64,000 nt of DNA from Nissolia schottii (lineage: Eukaryota; Streptophyta; Magnoliopsida; Fabales; Fabaceae). A model generated the notes under the pieces. It saw only the letters and a list, made by a program, of their open reading frames with translations, did not search any database and had not been told where the DNA came from. The position numbers and the translations under genes are program-made. Positions 22,920-34,865 of the stretch are shown here, piece after piece. The stretch spans positions 45,127 through 109,126 of the forward strand of contig QANU01021226.1 of NCBI GenBank assembly GCA_003254905.1, written 5' to 3'. The first letter of the stretch is position 1; each line of letters starts with the position of its first letter.

Positions 22920-25439
22920 CAATATCCCAATGCTGAATGGGACGAGTTTTAAGGCTTGGATAGAATCTGTGGAGATAAGTCTCAATCCCTAGACTTTTTT
23001 TTTAAGTCCTTCAAGGCTGAAGTAGAACTTCAACTTGGAAAAAAATTAAGGCTGTCAAATCTGATCGTGGTGGTGAACACTACGACAGATATGATGGATC
23101 AGGAGAACAACATATGGGATCCTTTGCTCTTTTCCTCAATGAATGTGGAATCGTTTTGCAATACACTATGCCGGGCAAACCCAGCATGAATGGTGCTGCA
23201 GAACAACAAAACTGAACTCTTAAGGATATTGTAAGGAGTATGATTAGTCATTCTTCATTGCCAGAGTCACCTTGGTGAGAAGCTTTAAAGACCGCAGTTT
23301 ATATCCTTAATCAGGTACCAAGCAAAGCAATAACCATAACCCCTTATGAGCTATGGACTGACAAAAAAAGCCTAGCATAAGGCACTTGCACATTTGGGGT
23401 TGTCCAGCTGAGGCACGCAAGAAAACTGGACGCAAGAACGATTAATTGCTATTTTGTTAGTTATGCTGAACGCTCACGCGGGTATAAGTTTTACAATTCC
23501 ACATCCAGATCTTTTTTTGAAACGGGAAATGCGAGATTTCTAGAGGAAGTTGCGTTTGAAGGGAAAGGAAACATAAGGAATATTGTCTTTGAAGAATAAC
23601 CTGTTATTGACAGTGATCAAGTCATTGTACCTGTCATTGTTCAAGAAACAGCTCCAATGTTAGACAATTCTAACATTATTCCGGAACAAGACAACATTAA
23701 TGAGGTTCTTCCTCAAGCACCACGTATAGAACAAACTCAACCACCTCAAGACTCAAGAAGTGCCATTAAAAAGATTCACAAGAGAGAGGAGAAGTGCGAC
23801 ATCAAATGATTGCATTGTCTTTATCCAAGAACATGAGGATGACATTAGTTTAACAGAGGATGATCCAATCAACTTCTGTCAAGCTATGCGCAGTTCAAAC
23901 TCTCATAAGTGGATTGATGCCATGAAGGATGAGTTGAAATCTATGAAAGACAATGACGTTTGGGATCTTATCGAATTGCCTGAAGATGTGAGACCCATTG
24001 GTTGTAAATGGATATTTAAGACCAAGAGGGACTCAAATGGAAATGTCAAGAGATATAAAGCTCGTCTTGTTGCTAAAGGATTTACTCAAAAAGGAAGGCA
24101 TTGACTACAAAGAGACTTTCTCTCCAGTATCCTCGAAAGACTCTTTTAGGACAATAATGGCACTGGTAGCTCATTTTGTTTTGGAATTACATCAGATGGA
24201 TGTCAAGACTGCGTTTCTAAATGGAAACATTGATGAAACGATTTACAAGCACAACCAGAAAACTTTGTGTCAGATGACCCAAAGTCTATGATATGCAAGC
24301 TAAAGAAATCTATCTACGGTTTCAAACAAGCTTCCCGTCAATGGTATCACAAGTTCCATCAAGTCATTACCTCTTGCGGTTTTGAGGCAAATGTCATTGA
24401 TGATTGTGCATATCACAAGTTCAGTAGGAGTAAATATATCTTCCTGGTATTATATGTCGATGATATTCTGCTTGATAGCAGCGATATAGGCTTATTGCAC
24501 AAAACCAAGAGATTTCTAACGAAAAATTTTGAGATGAAAGATCTTGGGGACACATCTTTTGTATTAGGTTTTTAGATACTAAGAGATCGCTCTCAAGGTA
24601 TCCTAAAGTTATCACAAAAGAGCTGTATCGATAAAGTCTTAAATAGATTCGGCATGAAAGATAGTAAGCCAGGAGACACACCCGTTGCTAAAGGAGACAA
24701 GTTTAGTCTCAAACAGTTCCCCAATAATGATCTTTAAAGAAAAGAGATACAGAAGATTTTCTATGCATCAGCGGTGGGGAGTCTAATGTATGCTCAAGTT
24801 TGTACTCGTCCCGACGTAGCATTTATAATGGGAGTTTTGGGAAGATTCTTGAGCAATTCTAGTATACAACACTGGAAAGCGGCCAAAAGCGTGATGCGTT
24901 ATTTGAAGAGAACAAAAGATTACGTGTTCACTTATCGGAGATCGAACAGTTTAGAGATCATCGGGTACTCTGACTCCGATTTTGCGAGATGCCAAGATAG
25001 TAGGCGCTCCACATCAGGATACATTTATATGTTGGCAGGAGGAGCTATCTCATGAAAGTCTGCTAAGCAGACACTTATAGCTTCTTCAACTATGGTCGCG
25101 GAGTTCATAGCTTGCTATGAGGCATCCAACCATGGAATATGGCTATGAAATTTTGTCACTAATTTGCGTGTGGTTGATGGCATTGACCGACCACTAAGGA
25201 TTTATTGTAACAATAACTCGGCAGTCCCTTATTCCAACAACAGGAGTGCAACGAAGTCGAAGTTTATCGACATCAAGTTCCTAGTTGTTAAAAAAATAGT
25301 TCAGAATAGACGGATTTCCATAGAACATATAGCGACTGATTTTATGCTAGCTGATCCATTAACTAAGGGTTTGACACCTAAGGTTTTTCATGAGCATACT
25401 GCTCATGTGGGTGTTATTTGTGAGGATACCTTAGTTTAG
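22920..25439 (+). pseudogene. Copia gag start - integrase - RT - RNase H remnants
   Basis: Coding remains of the copia element. A short gag start (NNIPMLNGTSFKAWIESVEI, about 22919-22978) is joined directly to integrase-core sequence (22970-23300), so most of gag, the protease and the start of integrase are deleted. RT begins near 23880 (KWIDAMKDELKSM), shifts frame near 24096 within FTQK, and holds the YVDD catalytic motif near 24457. RNase H runs from about 24770 (GSLMYA) to 25439, with stops near 24574, 24736, 25053 and 25146. The C-terminal ADPLTKGL block is clear. No single frame spans it, so it cannot encode a working polyprotein. Confidence 0.85.
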
Positions 25440-25862
25440 TGGGAGTCCTTTTGTTCTATTAGATATTATCTATTTGATTTATGCATAATAAAGTTGATGG
25501 TTTATGATTCAATTCTGAACTCGCTTATGTTTTGTATATGCAATGGTTCTATTGCATTTAAGGACTTTGGATTGATCTCACTAAAGATTAAAGAATGACC
25601 AGTTGGAAATGTACATGACTGAGATCACGTTGCATGTAATTTCCATGCTACTCATCCACATTTGATCTATGTCATTAAGTGTGTTGATGTGGTGATCATT
25701 GAGGAACTAATGAGGTTTGGTTGAGGAAGACCACGGAACCGTTCTTGTTCGTGATCAGTTGTGTCAAGGGATTCCTATCGCTAAACCATGGATTCAGGTA
25801 TTTATGCAATCCATTTATCCTTAGTAATCTGACATGATGTAATGACAAATTGTAACAAAAGG

Positions 25863-25965
25863 TTCCTCCGTTGCAACCTGTTATTTACTGTTATTCTTCC
25901 CGTCATCCTCCTTGGGCCCCGGACCCTCGTGACCAAGAAATGTCAATATGTAGAACGTAATTAAG
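25863..25965 (-). mobile_element. LINE fragment, continuation beyond the copia insertion
   Basis: The sequence resumes exactly where it breaks at 19532. In the uninterrupted copies at 39508-39610 and 45272-45374 it encodes, on the minus strand, the GPRRMTGRITVNNRLQKG region of the LINE protein. The true right edge of the LINE is not resolved. Confidence 0.6.
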
Positions 25966-26628
25966 TCGGGGTAGGTAATTAGTGTGAGCCACTACTTTAT
26001 TAAAAGTTTCTTGAAAAAACGATAATCGTCTATAAGGTGTTGAGTGCATCCGCGTAAGATAAGAAGAGAATTTTATGACTTAAGAGTCAAACCAAAAACA
26101 TGCGTGTTGATCATCCGATGCATTAAGTCCAGTCCTGGCATGACTCTTTATCAACTAGTCAGCTCAATTTGTTGTTTACCAATGACTCTAGACAAATTAG
26201 AAGAATTCAGAAGCCATGTCAGTCAGTTTGAGGAATGCTATTTCTATAATTCATTTGACTGAATATTTAACAATTTAATTTCAAGAAGTAAAAGTTGTCT
26301 TAATATTATAAGTGTTATATAAATTTTATCTTTAAGTAATATGAGACTCTACCAGATATCAATATATATGTTAAAAAAAATGTTATTTATATTAATTAAA
26401 TGTGAAACATTACGTCAACTCATATTCTATATATTTCCTATTAGACATAGATTATATGAATGTGAATTTCATTAAAATCTAATCTAGTGAGGTGTGACTA
26501 CACCCACAAATACAAATACCACCACTCATGTTGCAGTACCTCAACAATAAGTAGCTACAAATTCCATACTATTGATCACCACCATACCTCAAACCAAGGT
26601 TTAACTGAACTAGTTTTAACTTGGAAGC
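25966..26628. other. RLP upstream region (shared by three copies)
   Basis: Presumed promoter and leader of the RLP gene; it recurs at about 39612-40294 and 45376-46060 with scattered substitutions and small indels. Short frames within it lack an ATG or are not conserved in frame, apart from one noted under rejected items. No confident TATA box is assigned. Confidence 0.5.
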
Positions 26629-29600
26629 ATGGGGCTTCGGTTAACATTGTTAGGGTGGAACTTTGGATTATGGATGGTTCTTCGTATGGTGAGTAGTGAT
26701 GGGGTTTCTGCATGCATGGAAGCAGAGAGGGTTGCACTCTTGGAACTGAAAGCTGCTTTCAATACCCATTACGGGACTGCCCTGCCTTCTTGGAACAACC
26801 AGCAACAGAGTGATGACTACTGTGGTTGGGAGAGAGTCATATGTGACAACACTACCACTGCAAACTCAAAGCGAGTAAAACAACTTCTTCTCAGTAACAT
26901 AAGAGATTCTGAACTGACAAATCCATATTGGTCCTTAAATGCCTCTTATTTGCTTCCCTTCACCCAACTTCAAGTGTTGGACTTGTCCTGGAACTATTTA
27001 ACAGGTTCGTACTTATCATCCATCGATTTCAGCTTATAATATTTAAATTGGTTAGACCTATAACTACCATACATTAGATGATTTCATGAATTTGATATAC
27101 AACCAAATAAATTGGTCATCTATGGTTTGTTTCTCCGTTTTTTAACATGTTAATATTTCTGGAGCAGGTGTCAATGGTGTTATGAGATTAAGCAACTTGC
27201 AAGTCTTATTATTAAAGGGGAATATGTTAACACAAGTCTCATCCTTTGGTGCATTACCAGCACTTCAAACATTAGATCTGTCTTACACAGGTCTGAACAA
27301 TTTTCGTTTTCTGCAAGGTATGTTGTGTGATTATACAATTTGGAGCAAAGTTCGATTTCTTATCAATATTGAATTTGGAATGAAATTCTTTCTTTAGTCA
27401 GTTATAAACTTTAAATTACTTGGTTTTCTTTACAAGAATTTGTATTTGAAATATTCTTTTCTTGTTAGTATGTTGAAACTGTCTCAAATTTGATCGGATT
27501 CGAGAGGGCTTAATTTTCAATTATATCAAATAAAATCACTCCGTAGCTCTAGAATCAATTCTAAGTATTTCCACCTAAAAATTGAACATGCTATAGACTC
27601 AGAATCTTTAATTTTTACCTGATCGCAGAACTTTATACCTTGAGCAAATTGGAGGTACTTGATCTTGGGAATAATTTACTGAGTGGAAGCCTACCAGAAT
27701 CAATTGGAAACATTACCTCTCTGCAAGCTCTCTCTCTTTCTATGAACAATTTTGGCAGCTCTTTACCAGCTGAAGGTGAGTTATAATATAATAACTCACA
27801 TATGTCCCTTTTTAAAAGCTTACTAATGAAAATAGGCATATAATGCTAAAGTCTTAGTGCACAAAACTTATATCTATGCAGGAGGATTATGCAAGCTAAA
27901 TAATCTTCAGCATTTGGACCTTAGCCACAACCAGTTTGTGGGAAATTTTCCAACATGTTTCAGCAACCTAACCTCTCTTCATGTATTTGATGTTGCTCAC
28001 AACAAGTTTGAAGGAGTTTTCCCTTTCTTGTTCATATCCGATCTCAAATCACTAGCATATGTCTCTCTTTCTAACAACTACTTCCGAGGCACGCTTCGGT
28101 TCAGTTCGCTTGCGAACCACTCCAAACTTGAAGTCTTTGATCTAATGAGCTATAACTCTCAGTTGAAGGTTGAAACTGAGGATCCACCTTTCACCCCTTC
28201 ATTCCAATTAAAGGTCCTGCGTTTATCAAATTGCGCTCTCAATGAACTCACCAAGGAAATTCCTACCTTTCTTTTACACCAAAATGATTTGAGAGTATTA
28301 GATCTCAGCTATAACAATATCACAGGAAGGTTCCCATACTGGCTGCTGACACATAACACAAGGTTGGAGTTTCTTGGTCTTGGTAACAACTTCTTGAGTG
28401 GACCAATTGAGATCAATTGTACCTCAACATATCAAGATATGAGTACTTTGGATGTCTCACATAATCTTGTTAAAACAGAAATCCCTCGTTGCATCGGCAC
28501 AGTATTTCCTAATTTAAGAGTCTTGAACATGTCAAAATCCGAATTGCGTGGCACAATTCCGGCTTCAATGGGAGAGATGGGTCTGCTCATGATACTAGAC
28601 TTGTCATCAAACAATTTGTCTGGAATTTTGCCAAGGGAGTTAGTCGCTGGTGGCAAGTCATTGGAGTTCCTGAAGCTGTCTAATAATAACTTGTCTGGCC
28701 CTATAATGTCATCTACAAGGGCCAACTTAGGTGTTCTTCGTGTTCTGCGCCTGGACAATAATCGCTTTGCCGGAGCAGTCCCAGATGTTTTCATGAACAG
28801 TTCTTTAATGAGAGTGTTCGACTTGAGCAACAACAATCTGAATGGAGAACTGCCTGGTTGGATTGGATGCTTCCAGCAGTTGAGTTCTCTGGTCTTGTCA
28901 AGGAATTACCTGCACGGCACGATACCTCAAGAGCTTTGCAAATCAAACAGGCTCACATATTTAGACCTTTCCAAGAACAGCCTCAATGGCACTTTGCCAA
29001 GGTGTTTCAACATGCCGAATTTGAGGTACCTACATTTGCAGGACAACCAATTCTCAGGGCCAATTCCCACTCCCCTGGCCAATTCTTCCCTGATATTGAC
29101 ATTGGATTTGATGAACAACAAGTTCTCAGGTGAAATTTCAAGTTGGGTTGGCTCCTTTTCAAACCTGAGGGTTCTCCTTCTAAAGGGAAATGACCTTGCA
29201 GGTTCCATTCCTACTGTCCTATGCCAGCTAAGGCACATGAGCATGTTAGACCTTTCTCACAATAACCTCTCGGGGGAGATACCTTCATGCTTGAATTTTG
29301 TGTCATCAGAAGGACTATTGGACCCACTAGACAGAATCCTGGTCGGCGAATACTTCATAATGTTGCCAGTTAAATTCACCAAGTACACACATGACAGCCT
29401 AATTCATGTAGATGAAGGCATTGACGTCCAGGGGCTTGTCTCAAATGAGGAACAAGAAGTGGAGTTCATGTCCAAGAGCAGGTCTGAGTCATACAAAGGG
29501 AACATCTTGTACTACATGTCTGGAATAGACCTCTCATGCAACATGCTCACAGGTATGGTGGTTAAATTCTAGACTTACTCTTGGCATGTGTTTGGGAGTT

Positions 29601-31078
29601 AAGAGAGGAAAGGATAATGACGGGAAGGAAAGAAATGGCTTTGGAAGGTTTTTCTTCTCTTCATTTGGGAGTGCAGTGCAAAGTAAGAAAGAGAGGAGAA
29701 ATTGAGGGTTTGTGATATATTTTTACATTTTTATCTTTTGCCACAATATTTAATTTCTTTAGAGAAATATTTTTTGAAAAAAAGTATTTATTTTGAGAAA
29801 ATTTATATTTGAGAATGGTAAAATTGTAACTTTTTATTGTATTACATAATAAACTTTTCAAAAAACCCTAAATTGGGGGGAACTCAAAATGGATGAGTGG
29901 GTTACAAAACCCTTCAAACCTTTCCCTCGTAAAAGTAAAACTTCCAAACATAATTAAGTCTCCTTATCCCTTCACCTTCCTCTCTTTCTCCTCTAAACTC
30001 AACTCGCAAACACATTCTTAGACTATTACAAATTTATGATTATACTACATAAAAACAAGTTAACTCTCATATAAACTATTTTTTTATTAACTTGTAAGAG
30101 TTTAAGCGAATTCTATAACAATCGGTAGCTAGTTTACGAGTTTATGATTTTAATTCTATACTTGATTTTTTCTTCGACATGTATAAATTTGGTAACTGTT
30201 GTCGGATACTTAGTTGACTTGTTTATGTTAAATAATATCTATTGAATTTATTAAACTAATTTTATATATTTATCATAATATAATTATGTTTTATTAAAAT
30301 ATAAAGTAATACAAGTACAGAATAAAAGATGACATAACATGTAAACCATGAAGTAAGATATATTTTATGATTTTTTTTTCGTTTATTTTATTATAAAGTT
30401 AACATTTCAATATCAATTATAAATATGACATTTAATTATGTTTAGTTACTAATTATATTGTTTATATAATATATTTTTTTACATCTATAAATTCTTACAA
30501 ATTTATGATTCAAATTTGTTGAAGCTTAAAGTTCATTTAAATTCTCGATTTTGACAATTTTGTACATAGGTCTAATCCCTCCTGAAATGGGATACCTCAC
30601 CAGCATCCACACCCTAAACCTGTCAAACAACCACCTAAGTGGGCCCATCCCAGAGACATTTTCAGACCTCAAGCATGTGGAGAGCTTGGATCTATCCCAC
30701 AATAGTTTGAGTGGCCAAATTCCACCTCAGTTGGTCGAGTTGTATAGCTTATCCATGTTCTCTGTGGCATATAATAACCTGTCTGGGGAGACCCCAGAGA
30801 GCAAGTACCAATTTGCAACTTTTGGACAAGAAAGTTATGAAGGGAATCCTCTTCTTTGTGGGCCCCCACTGGAGCAAAGTTGTGGTAGTATACATTTTGC
30901 TGGTGGAGAACCGGTAACGCATGAAGAAGAGAGTGACTTCAGAGACACCTTTGTGTGGAGTTTTGCTGCTACTTTTGTTGTTGCATTTTTAAGTGTCATA
31001 GCCGTTTTCTACTTCAACTCGAACTTTGTTCCAAGAATCTTTCCATGCATGGTCTTGATCATTTCGGATAAAACATAG
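26629..31078 (+). CDS. LRR receptor-like protein (RLP), 5 exons, intact
   Basis: Predicted plasma-membrane receptor-like protein with extracellular leucine-rich repeats and no kinase. Exons joining in frame with GT-AG sites: 26629-27004, 27168-27317, 27629-27775, 27882-29552 and 30570-31078, giving 950 aa. The N-terminus is hydrophobic (about residues 1-28), then the LRR N-cap with the ERVALLELKAAF block and CGWERVIC. LRRs follow with LxxLDLSxNxLxG spacing. A non-LRR island (about residues 690-775, GLLDPLDRILVGEYF through SESYKG) precedes the last four LRRs, then the C-cap YEGNPLLCGPPL. Next come an acidic stretch and a membrane helix (SFAATFVVAFLSVIAVFYF). The short tail ends MVLIISDKT; relative to the copy ending at 50836, a 1-bp insertion changes the last residues. 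RLPs typically signal through SOBIR1/BAK1-type kinases; the ligand is unknown. Confidence 0.88.
29586..30018. mobile_element. MITE in RLP intron 4
   Basis: catgtgtttgggagttaag (29585) and the reverse complement of ctcaactcgcaaacacattc (29998-30017) form imperfect inverted ends. The element is present in both RLP copies (again from about 49226), so it predates the duplication. Confidence 0.55.
30019..30562. mobile_element. Old CAAGGTTGT-family hAT-like element in RLP intron 4
   Basis: The body (tttatgattatactacat ..., gtttacgagtttatgattt ...) and right end (aaattctcgattttgacaatttt) parallel the element at 37577-38136; the left terminus is eroded. Its right edge lies about 7 bp from the exon 5 acceptor. 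Present in both RLP copies. Confidence 0.55.
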
Positions 31079-31986
31079 TAGGGGAGTGTTCGGGAATCTT
31101 ACTTTTTAGTCCAACTCACTTTCTTACTTATCTCATGAGATAAATTCAGATTTTGGCAAGTGTATGTATGAGATGAGTAAGAGGATAAATTATGCTAAAA
31201 TATAGAATTCCCAAGTCAAGACCATAAATAATGCCGACAAGATTTTGATATGGAATAATTTTTGTTAGCCAGTGGTGTTATTTTGTATAAGATCATGAGA
31301 TGAGAGCTTCATTATTACTAAGTAGATGGTTGTTTAGATATAGAGTGACTAGCCTATTAAGTTAGTTAACTAACAATAACTACCAGCTGGCTTGTTGTGC
31401 AAGTAACAAAGCTAATCTAATTTTTTTTTTTCGATTCAAAAAGGAAAAAAAAATGAAAGATTACATCCTCAAATGCAGGCAATCCATATCATACCTTGAT
31501 TCAACTTATACAACTATTTTAAGGTTAGAGTCTAAACTTTAGCAAATTATGTTAGTCGTTGTTGACAATAATTTAAAACTCTTCAAGTTATATAAAAGTG
31601 CACGGGTAATTTTAAGGGGTATATATAACATTTCTCTTTTATATAATTAAGTTAAGATGATTTGGTTGCTTTTACTTAACACGTCATTAATTAAAAAGTT
31701 CAATACACCGTTGTGTAGTTAGTTGAGATTTTCTTATGTGCACTTGATGCCCAAGTTGCTGGATTTTGACTTTTGATTTTGAAATTTAGACAGAAGGAAA
31801 ATCTAGTTCGGCTGTTGATGCCCTTTCTTGAAGACCTAACTTAAAATTAACCTATTAATATTAAAAAGATGGTTAGTCCAGAGGATGGATCCATTGTGTC
31901 AAACCACTTTGTGTTCGCACTAAAAGTTTATAAACCATTCACTCTCAAAATTTAGAAGTAGGCCTAAAACTATATGTTAAACCCGC
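31079..31986. other. RLP downstream spacer
   Basis: Non-coding, duplicated at about 50840-52310. Position 31348-31356 (tgactagcc) is the empty site of the hAT element found at 51133-51714 in the other copy. Presumed 3' UTR lies at the left end; nothing else recognised. Confidence 0.5.
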
Positions 31987-32205
31987 TGATAAAACTATGA
32001 ATGAAGTGAAAAAGAATTCTCAACTTGTATTGGAGCCCTTGGCTCAATATATATACATGTACAAAGTGGTGACTTGCAGGGCAAGTTTCACAATCAATCA
32101 ATAACTAACTTAACTAACAATTAGTTACACATGTACAGCTGGATTTAGCCAACTTCACTAACTTAGGGAGCAAGCTGAAAAGCTTTGCTTATTCACTCTC
32201 TATTA
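31987..32205 (-). repeat. 3' LTR of minus-strand copia
   Basis: 219 bp, nearly identical to 36473-36691; preceded on the minus strand by a G-rich polypurine tract. Confidence 0.9.
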
Positions 32206-33510
32206 CCCCCCCTCAAACTTGGCGTGTTGTTGCTGTTTTGCTTTGGAAGAATTGAACACATCAAGTAAGCCAAGTTTGTTTATCAGAAACTGATATATGC
32301 TGGGAGAAAGCGGCTTTGTCAGCATGTCAGCCAACTGAAGCTTGGATGAGATAGGGAGCAAGCTAACAAGGCCATGCTGCACTTTGTCCCGAACCAAATG
32401 GCAATCCAATTCAATGTGCTTAGTGCGCTCATGGAAGGTTGGGTTACGGGCAATCTGTATAGCTGAATTGCTGTCACAGTAGATGGCTGCCTTGTTAACT
32501 TGTTGAACACCAAGGTCAGTGAGCAGGTACGAAAGCCATTGGATTTCACATGTCACAGCAGCCAATGCTCGGTATTCTGCCTCACATGAAGACCTGGAAA
32601 CCGTGCTTTGCTTCTTCGATTTCCAGTTGATCAAGGATTCACCAAGATAAACGCAAAAACCCGTGGTTGACCTTCTTGTGTCCATGCAGCCAGCCCAATC
32701 AGCATCACTGTATGCTTTCAGCTGGAGGACAGAGTTGGATGGCAAAAACAATCCCAAACCAGGAGATGACTTGAGATATTTGACAACCCTTGCAGCAGCT
32801 TGCATGTGAACTGATGTTGGAGTAGACATGAATTGAGCCAGCAGGTTGACTGCAAATGCTATGTCAGGCCGAGTGGTTGTGAGGTATATGAGCCTCCCAA
32901 TTAGCCTTCTGTAGGATGAGGGATCATCCAATGGTTCCCCTGTGTCCTTGCCGATCTTTTGTGAAAAATCCATTGGAGTGCTTACAGCTTTGCAGCCTAG
33001 CAAACCTGCATCTGCCATAATTTCTAGGCAGTACTTTCTCTGGGAAATAACTATTCCCTTGGAGCTGCGAGCAATTTCAAGCCCGAGAAAATATTTGAGT
33101 TCTCCAAGATCCTTGATTTTAAACATGCCATCGAGGTGGGATTTCATAGATGAAATTTTAGCCAAATCATTGCCTGCTAGAATTATGTCATCTACATAAA
33201 CTAGCAGGGCAGTGAATGACTTATCACGTGCCTTAGTGAATAAGGAGTGGTCAGATTGGGACTGCTTGTATCCACAAGCTAGTAAGGCAATAGACAATTT
33301 TGAAAACCATTGCCTACTAGCCTGTTTCAAGCCATAAAGGGATTTTAGGAGCCTGCATACCTGATTTGGTTTCTTGCTGTGGAAACCTTGAGGGAGCTTC
33401 ATGTACACCTCCTCATTCAAATCACCATGTAGAAATGCATTGTTGACATCCAATTGGTGAAGGAACCAGCCTTGAATTGATGCTAGAGACAACAGCAGCC
33501 TGACTGTAGT
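32206..33510 (-). CDS. Copia reverse transcriptase / RNase H (partial polyprotein)
   Basis: Open minus-strand frame of about 430 residues ending at the LTR edge. It carries the RT core (QLDVNNAFLHGDLNEEVYM near the start, LLVYVDDIILAGND with the YVDD catalytic pair near residue 97) and the connection (GLKQASRQWF upstream of it; LKYFLGLEIARS downstream). The RNase H follows (YSDADWAGCMDTRRSTTGFCVYLG, the SRSSCEAEYRALA block, YCDSNSAIQIARNP and the ADMLTKPL tail). No internal stop was seen, consistent with a young element. It begins immediately after the N at 33511, so the N-terminal half of the polyprotein is not continuous with it. Confidence 0.88.
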
Positions 33511-33511
33511 N

Positions 33512-34039
33512 GGTGAAGGAACTAGCCTTGAATTGATGCTAGAGACAATAGCAGCCTGACTGTAGTCATCTTTGCTACAGGGCTGAAAGTGTCTAGATAG
33601 TCAATCCCATGAGTCTGGGTGTAGCCCTTGGCTACCAGCCGGGCCTTATACCTCTCAATGCTGCCATCTGCCTTGAGTTTAACCTTGTATACCCATTTGC
33701 AGCCTATGGGCACCTTTCCCTCAAGTAAGTCCATAAGCTACCAGGTTGAGTTCTGCTGCAAAGCTGAGATTTCAGCAGCCATGGCCTCCTTCCAGTAGGC
33801 ATGCTTGATGGCTTGGGAGTAACATGTTGGTTCACTGATTGAGGAGACACTGAGGGTGAAATGTTGATAGGATGAGCCAAGCAAACCATAGGAAAGTACT
33901 TCCTCAGTAGGGTGACTTGCAGTGCAAGTTTCACAATTAATCAATAACTAACTTAACTGCAATTAGTTACACATGTACAGCTGGATCTAGCCAACTTACG
34001 AAAGCAAGCTGAAAAGCTTTGCTTATTCATACTCTATTA
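33512..34039 (-). pseudogene. Deleted copia derivative: LTR fragment joined to RT start
   Basis: On the minus strand, part of the LTR (33911-34039, diverged from the two full LTRs) runs straight into the RT N-terminal region (WKEAMAAEISALQQN, then [32 protein letters not shown]), with gag, protease and integrase missing. Bases 33512-33566 repeat 33456-33510 with two mismatches. It looks like a different, internally deleted copy placed here by the assembly. Confidence 0.7.
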
Positions 34040-34864
34040 TATAACCCAATTATTTAGTGATTCTTTTGTGGACTAGACATTTGTGATTTGATTGGTGTGA
34101 GTTTATAGTGTAGCATTGGTCCAAAGACATGTGATGGAAGGACACTAGGACTATTTATACGTTGAGTAGATCTCCTCTATATATATTCACTAAAACATAC
34201 ACACTCCATAGCTCGTCTCATTGTGAAATAGAAAGGAAGATCTACCTCTCTACTCTCAGGATTAAATCAAGGAGTTTTAACAATTTCAAAACGTCTTATA
34301 GCATTTCGCCATCTAGTAAATATTCTAATATTATATAATTGTTCACTGTATCTGCTTATACATTATACCTTTGTGATTAAATTTGTTAAAAATAATTATC
34401 ATAATAATATTACTTTATTGTCATTAAAATTGCACCCACTTTCTTCTTTGTAAATAGTAAAACCCAACACATGTTCTGCATGCTGCCAAACTTTCTCTAG
34501 TGAGCACTTATTAGACTTAATTCTGTCTTATTGCAAACGAAAGTTTTAATCTATATATAATCAATCACTTTAATTAGCCCTTAATTACTTTCTCTGATAT
34601 TGTGCCCTAAGACATCATACAGTTTATGCATCCCCTCAGCACACTTTTAATAACAATGAGTTTTGTAAAAATAACATCAATGAAAAGTTATTTTAATAAT
34701 GTAAGAATTGCTTAAAATTACACCAATTAAATATCATATTTTTTAAAATTAGTATAATGGAGTACCTTAAGTATTTGCACCGTTCAGGGGCCATGCAGTG
34801 AAAGATAAATTTAGCAATATATTAGTTGGTGGAAACTTTAAATATCATACTTTAATTTTCATGT
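34040..34864. other. Non-element DNA between copia fragments
   Basis: AT-rich unique-looking sequence with no copia homology, bounded by the LTR fragment and an N at 34865. It probably belongs to the flank of another copia insertion site. No gene recognised. Confidence 0.5.
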
Positions 34865-34865
34865 N

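Larger units (their letters stand above)
19533..25857 (+). mobile_element. Ty1/copia LTR retrotransposon inserted in the LINE (degenerate)
   Basis: The element starts TGTTGG, ends TGTAACA and is flanked by a perfect 5-bp target duplication, aaagg (19528-19532 and 25858-25862). The uninterrupted site is visible at 39505-39515. The 5' LTR ends about 20114 and is followed by a tRNA-Met type primer site (tggtattagagcc, 20117). The 3' LTR ends at 25857; the two LTRs align mainly over their last 150 bp and are strongly diverged. A 2.7 kb leader (20115-22870) precedes a short gag start, after which most of gag and protease are missing. Integrase, RT and RNase H follow, with stops and frameshifts. 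It is a non-autonomous, old copy. Confidence 0.88.

Noticed and set aside
22956..25439. Copia pol as a functional gene
   Set aside because: Multiple stops, frame changes and loss of most of gag and protease.
26044..26262. Short frame (HPRKIRREFYDL...) present in all three RLP upstream copies, with an in-frame 3-bp indel
   Set aside because: It has no ATG (starts at GTG) and no recognised domain. The copies are too similar overall for frame conservation to be evidence of coding.
28432..29244. Minus-strand and alternate-frame open stretches inside RLP exon 4
   Set aside because: They overlap the clear LRR frame and repeat with its periodicity; they are shadows of the real gene.
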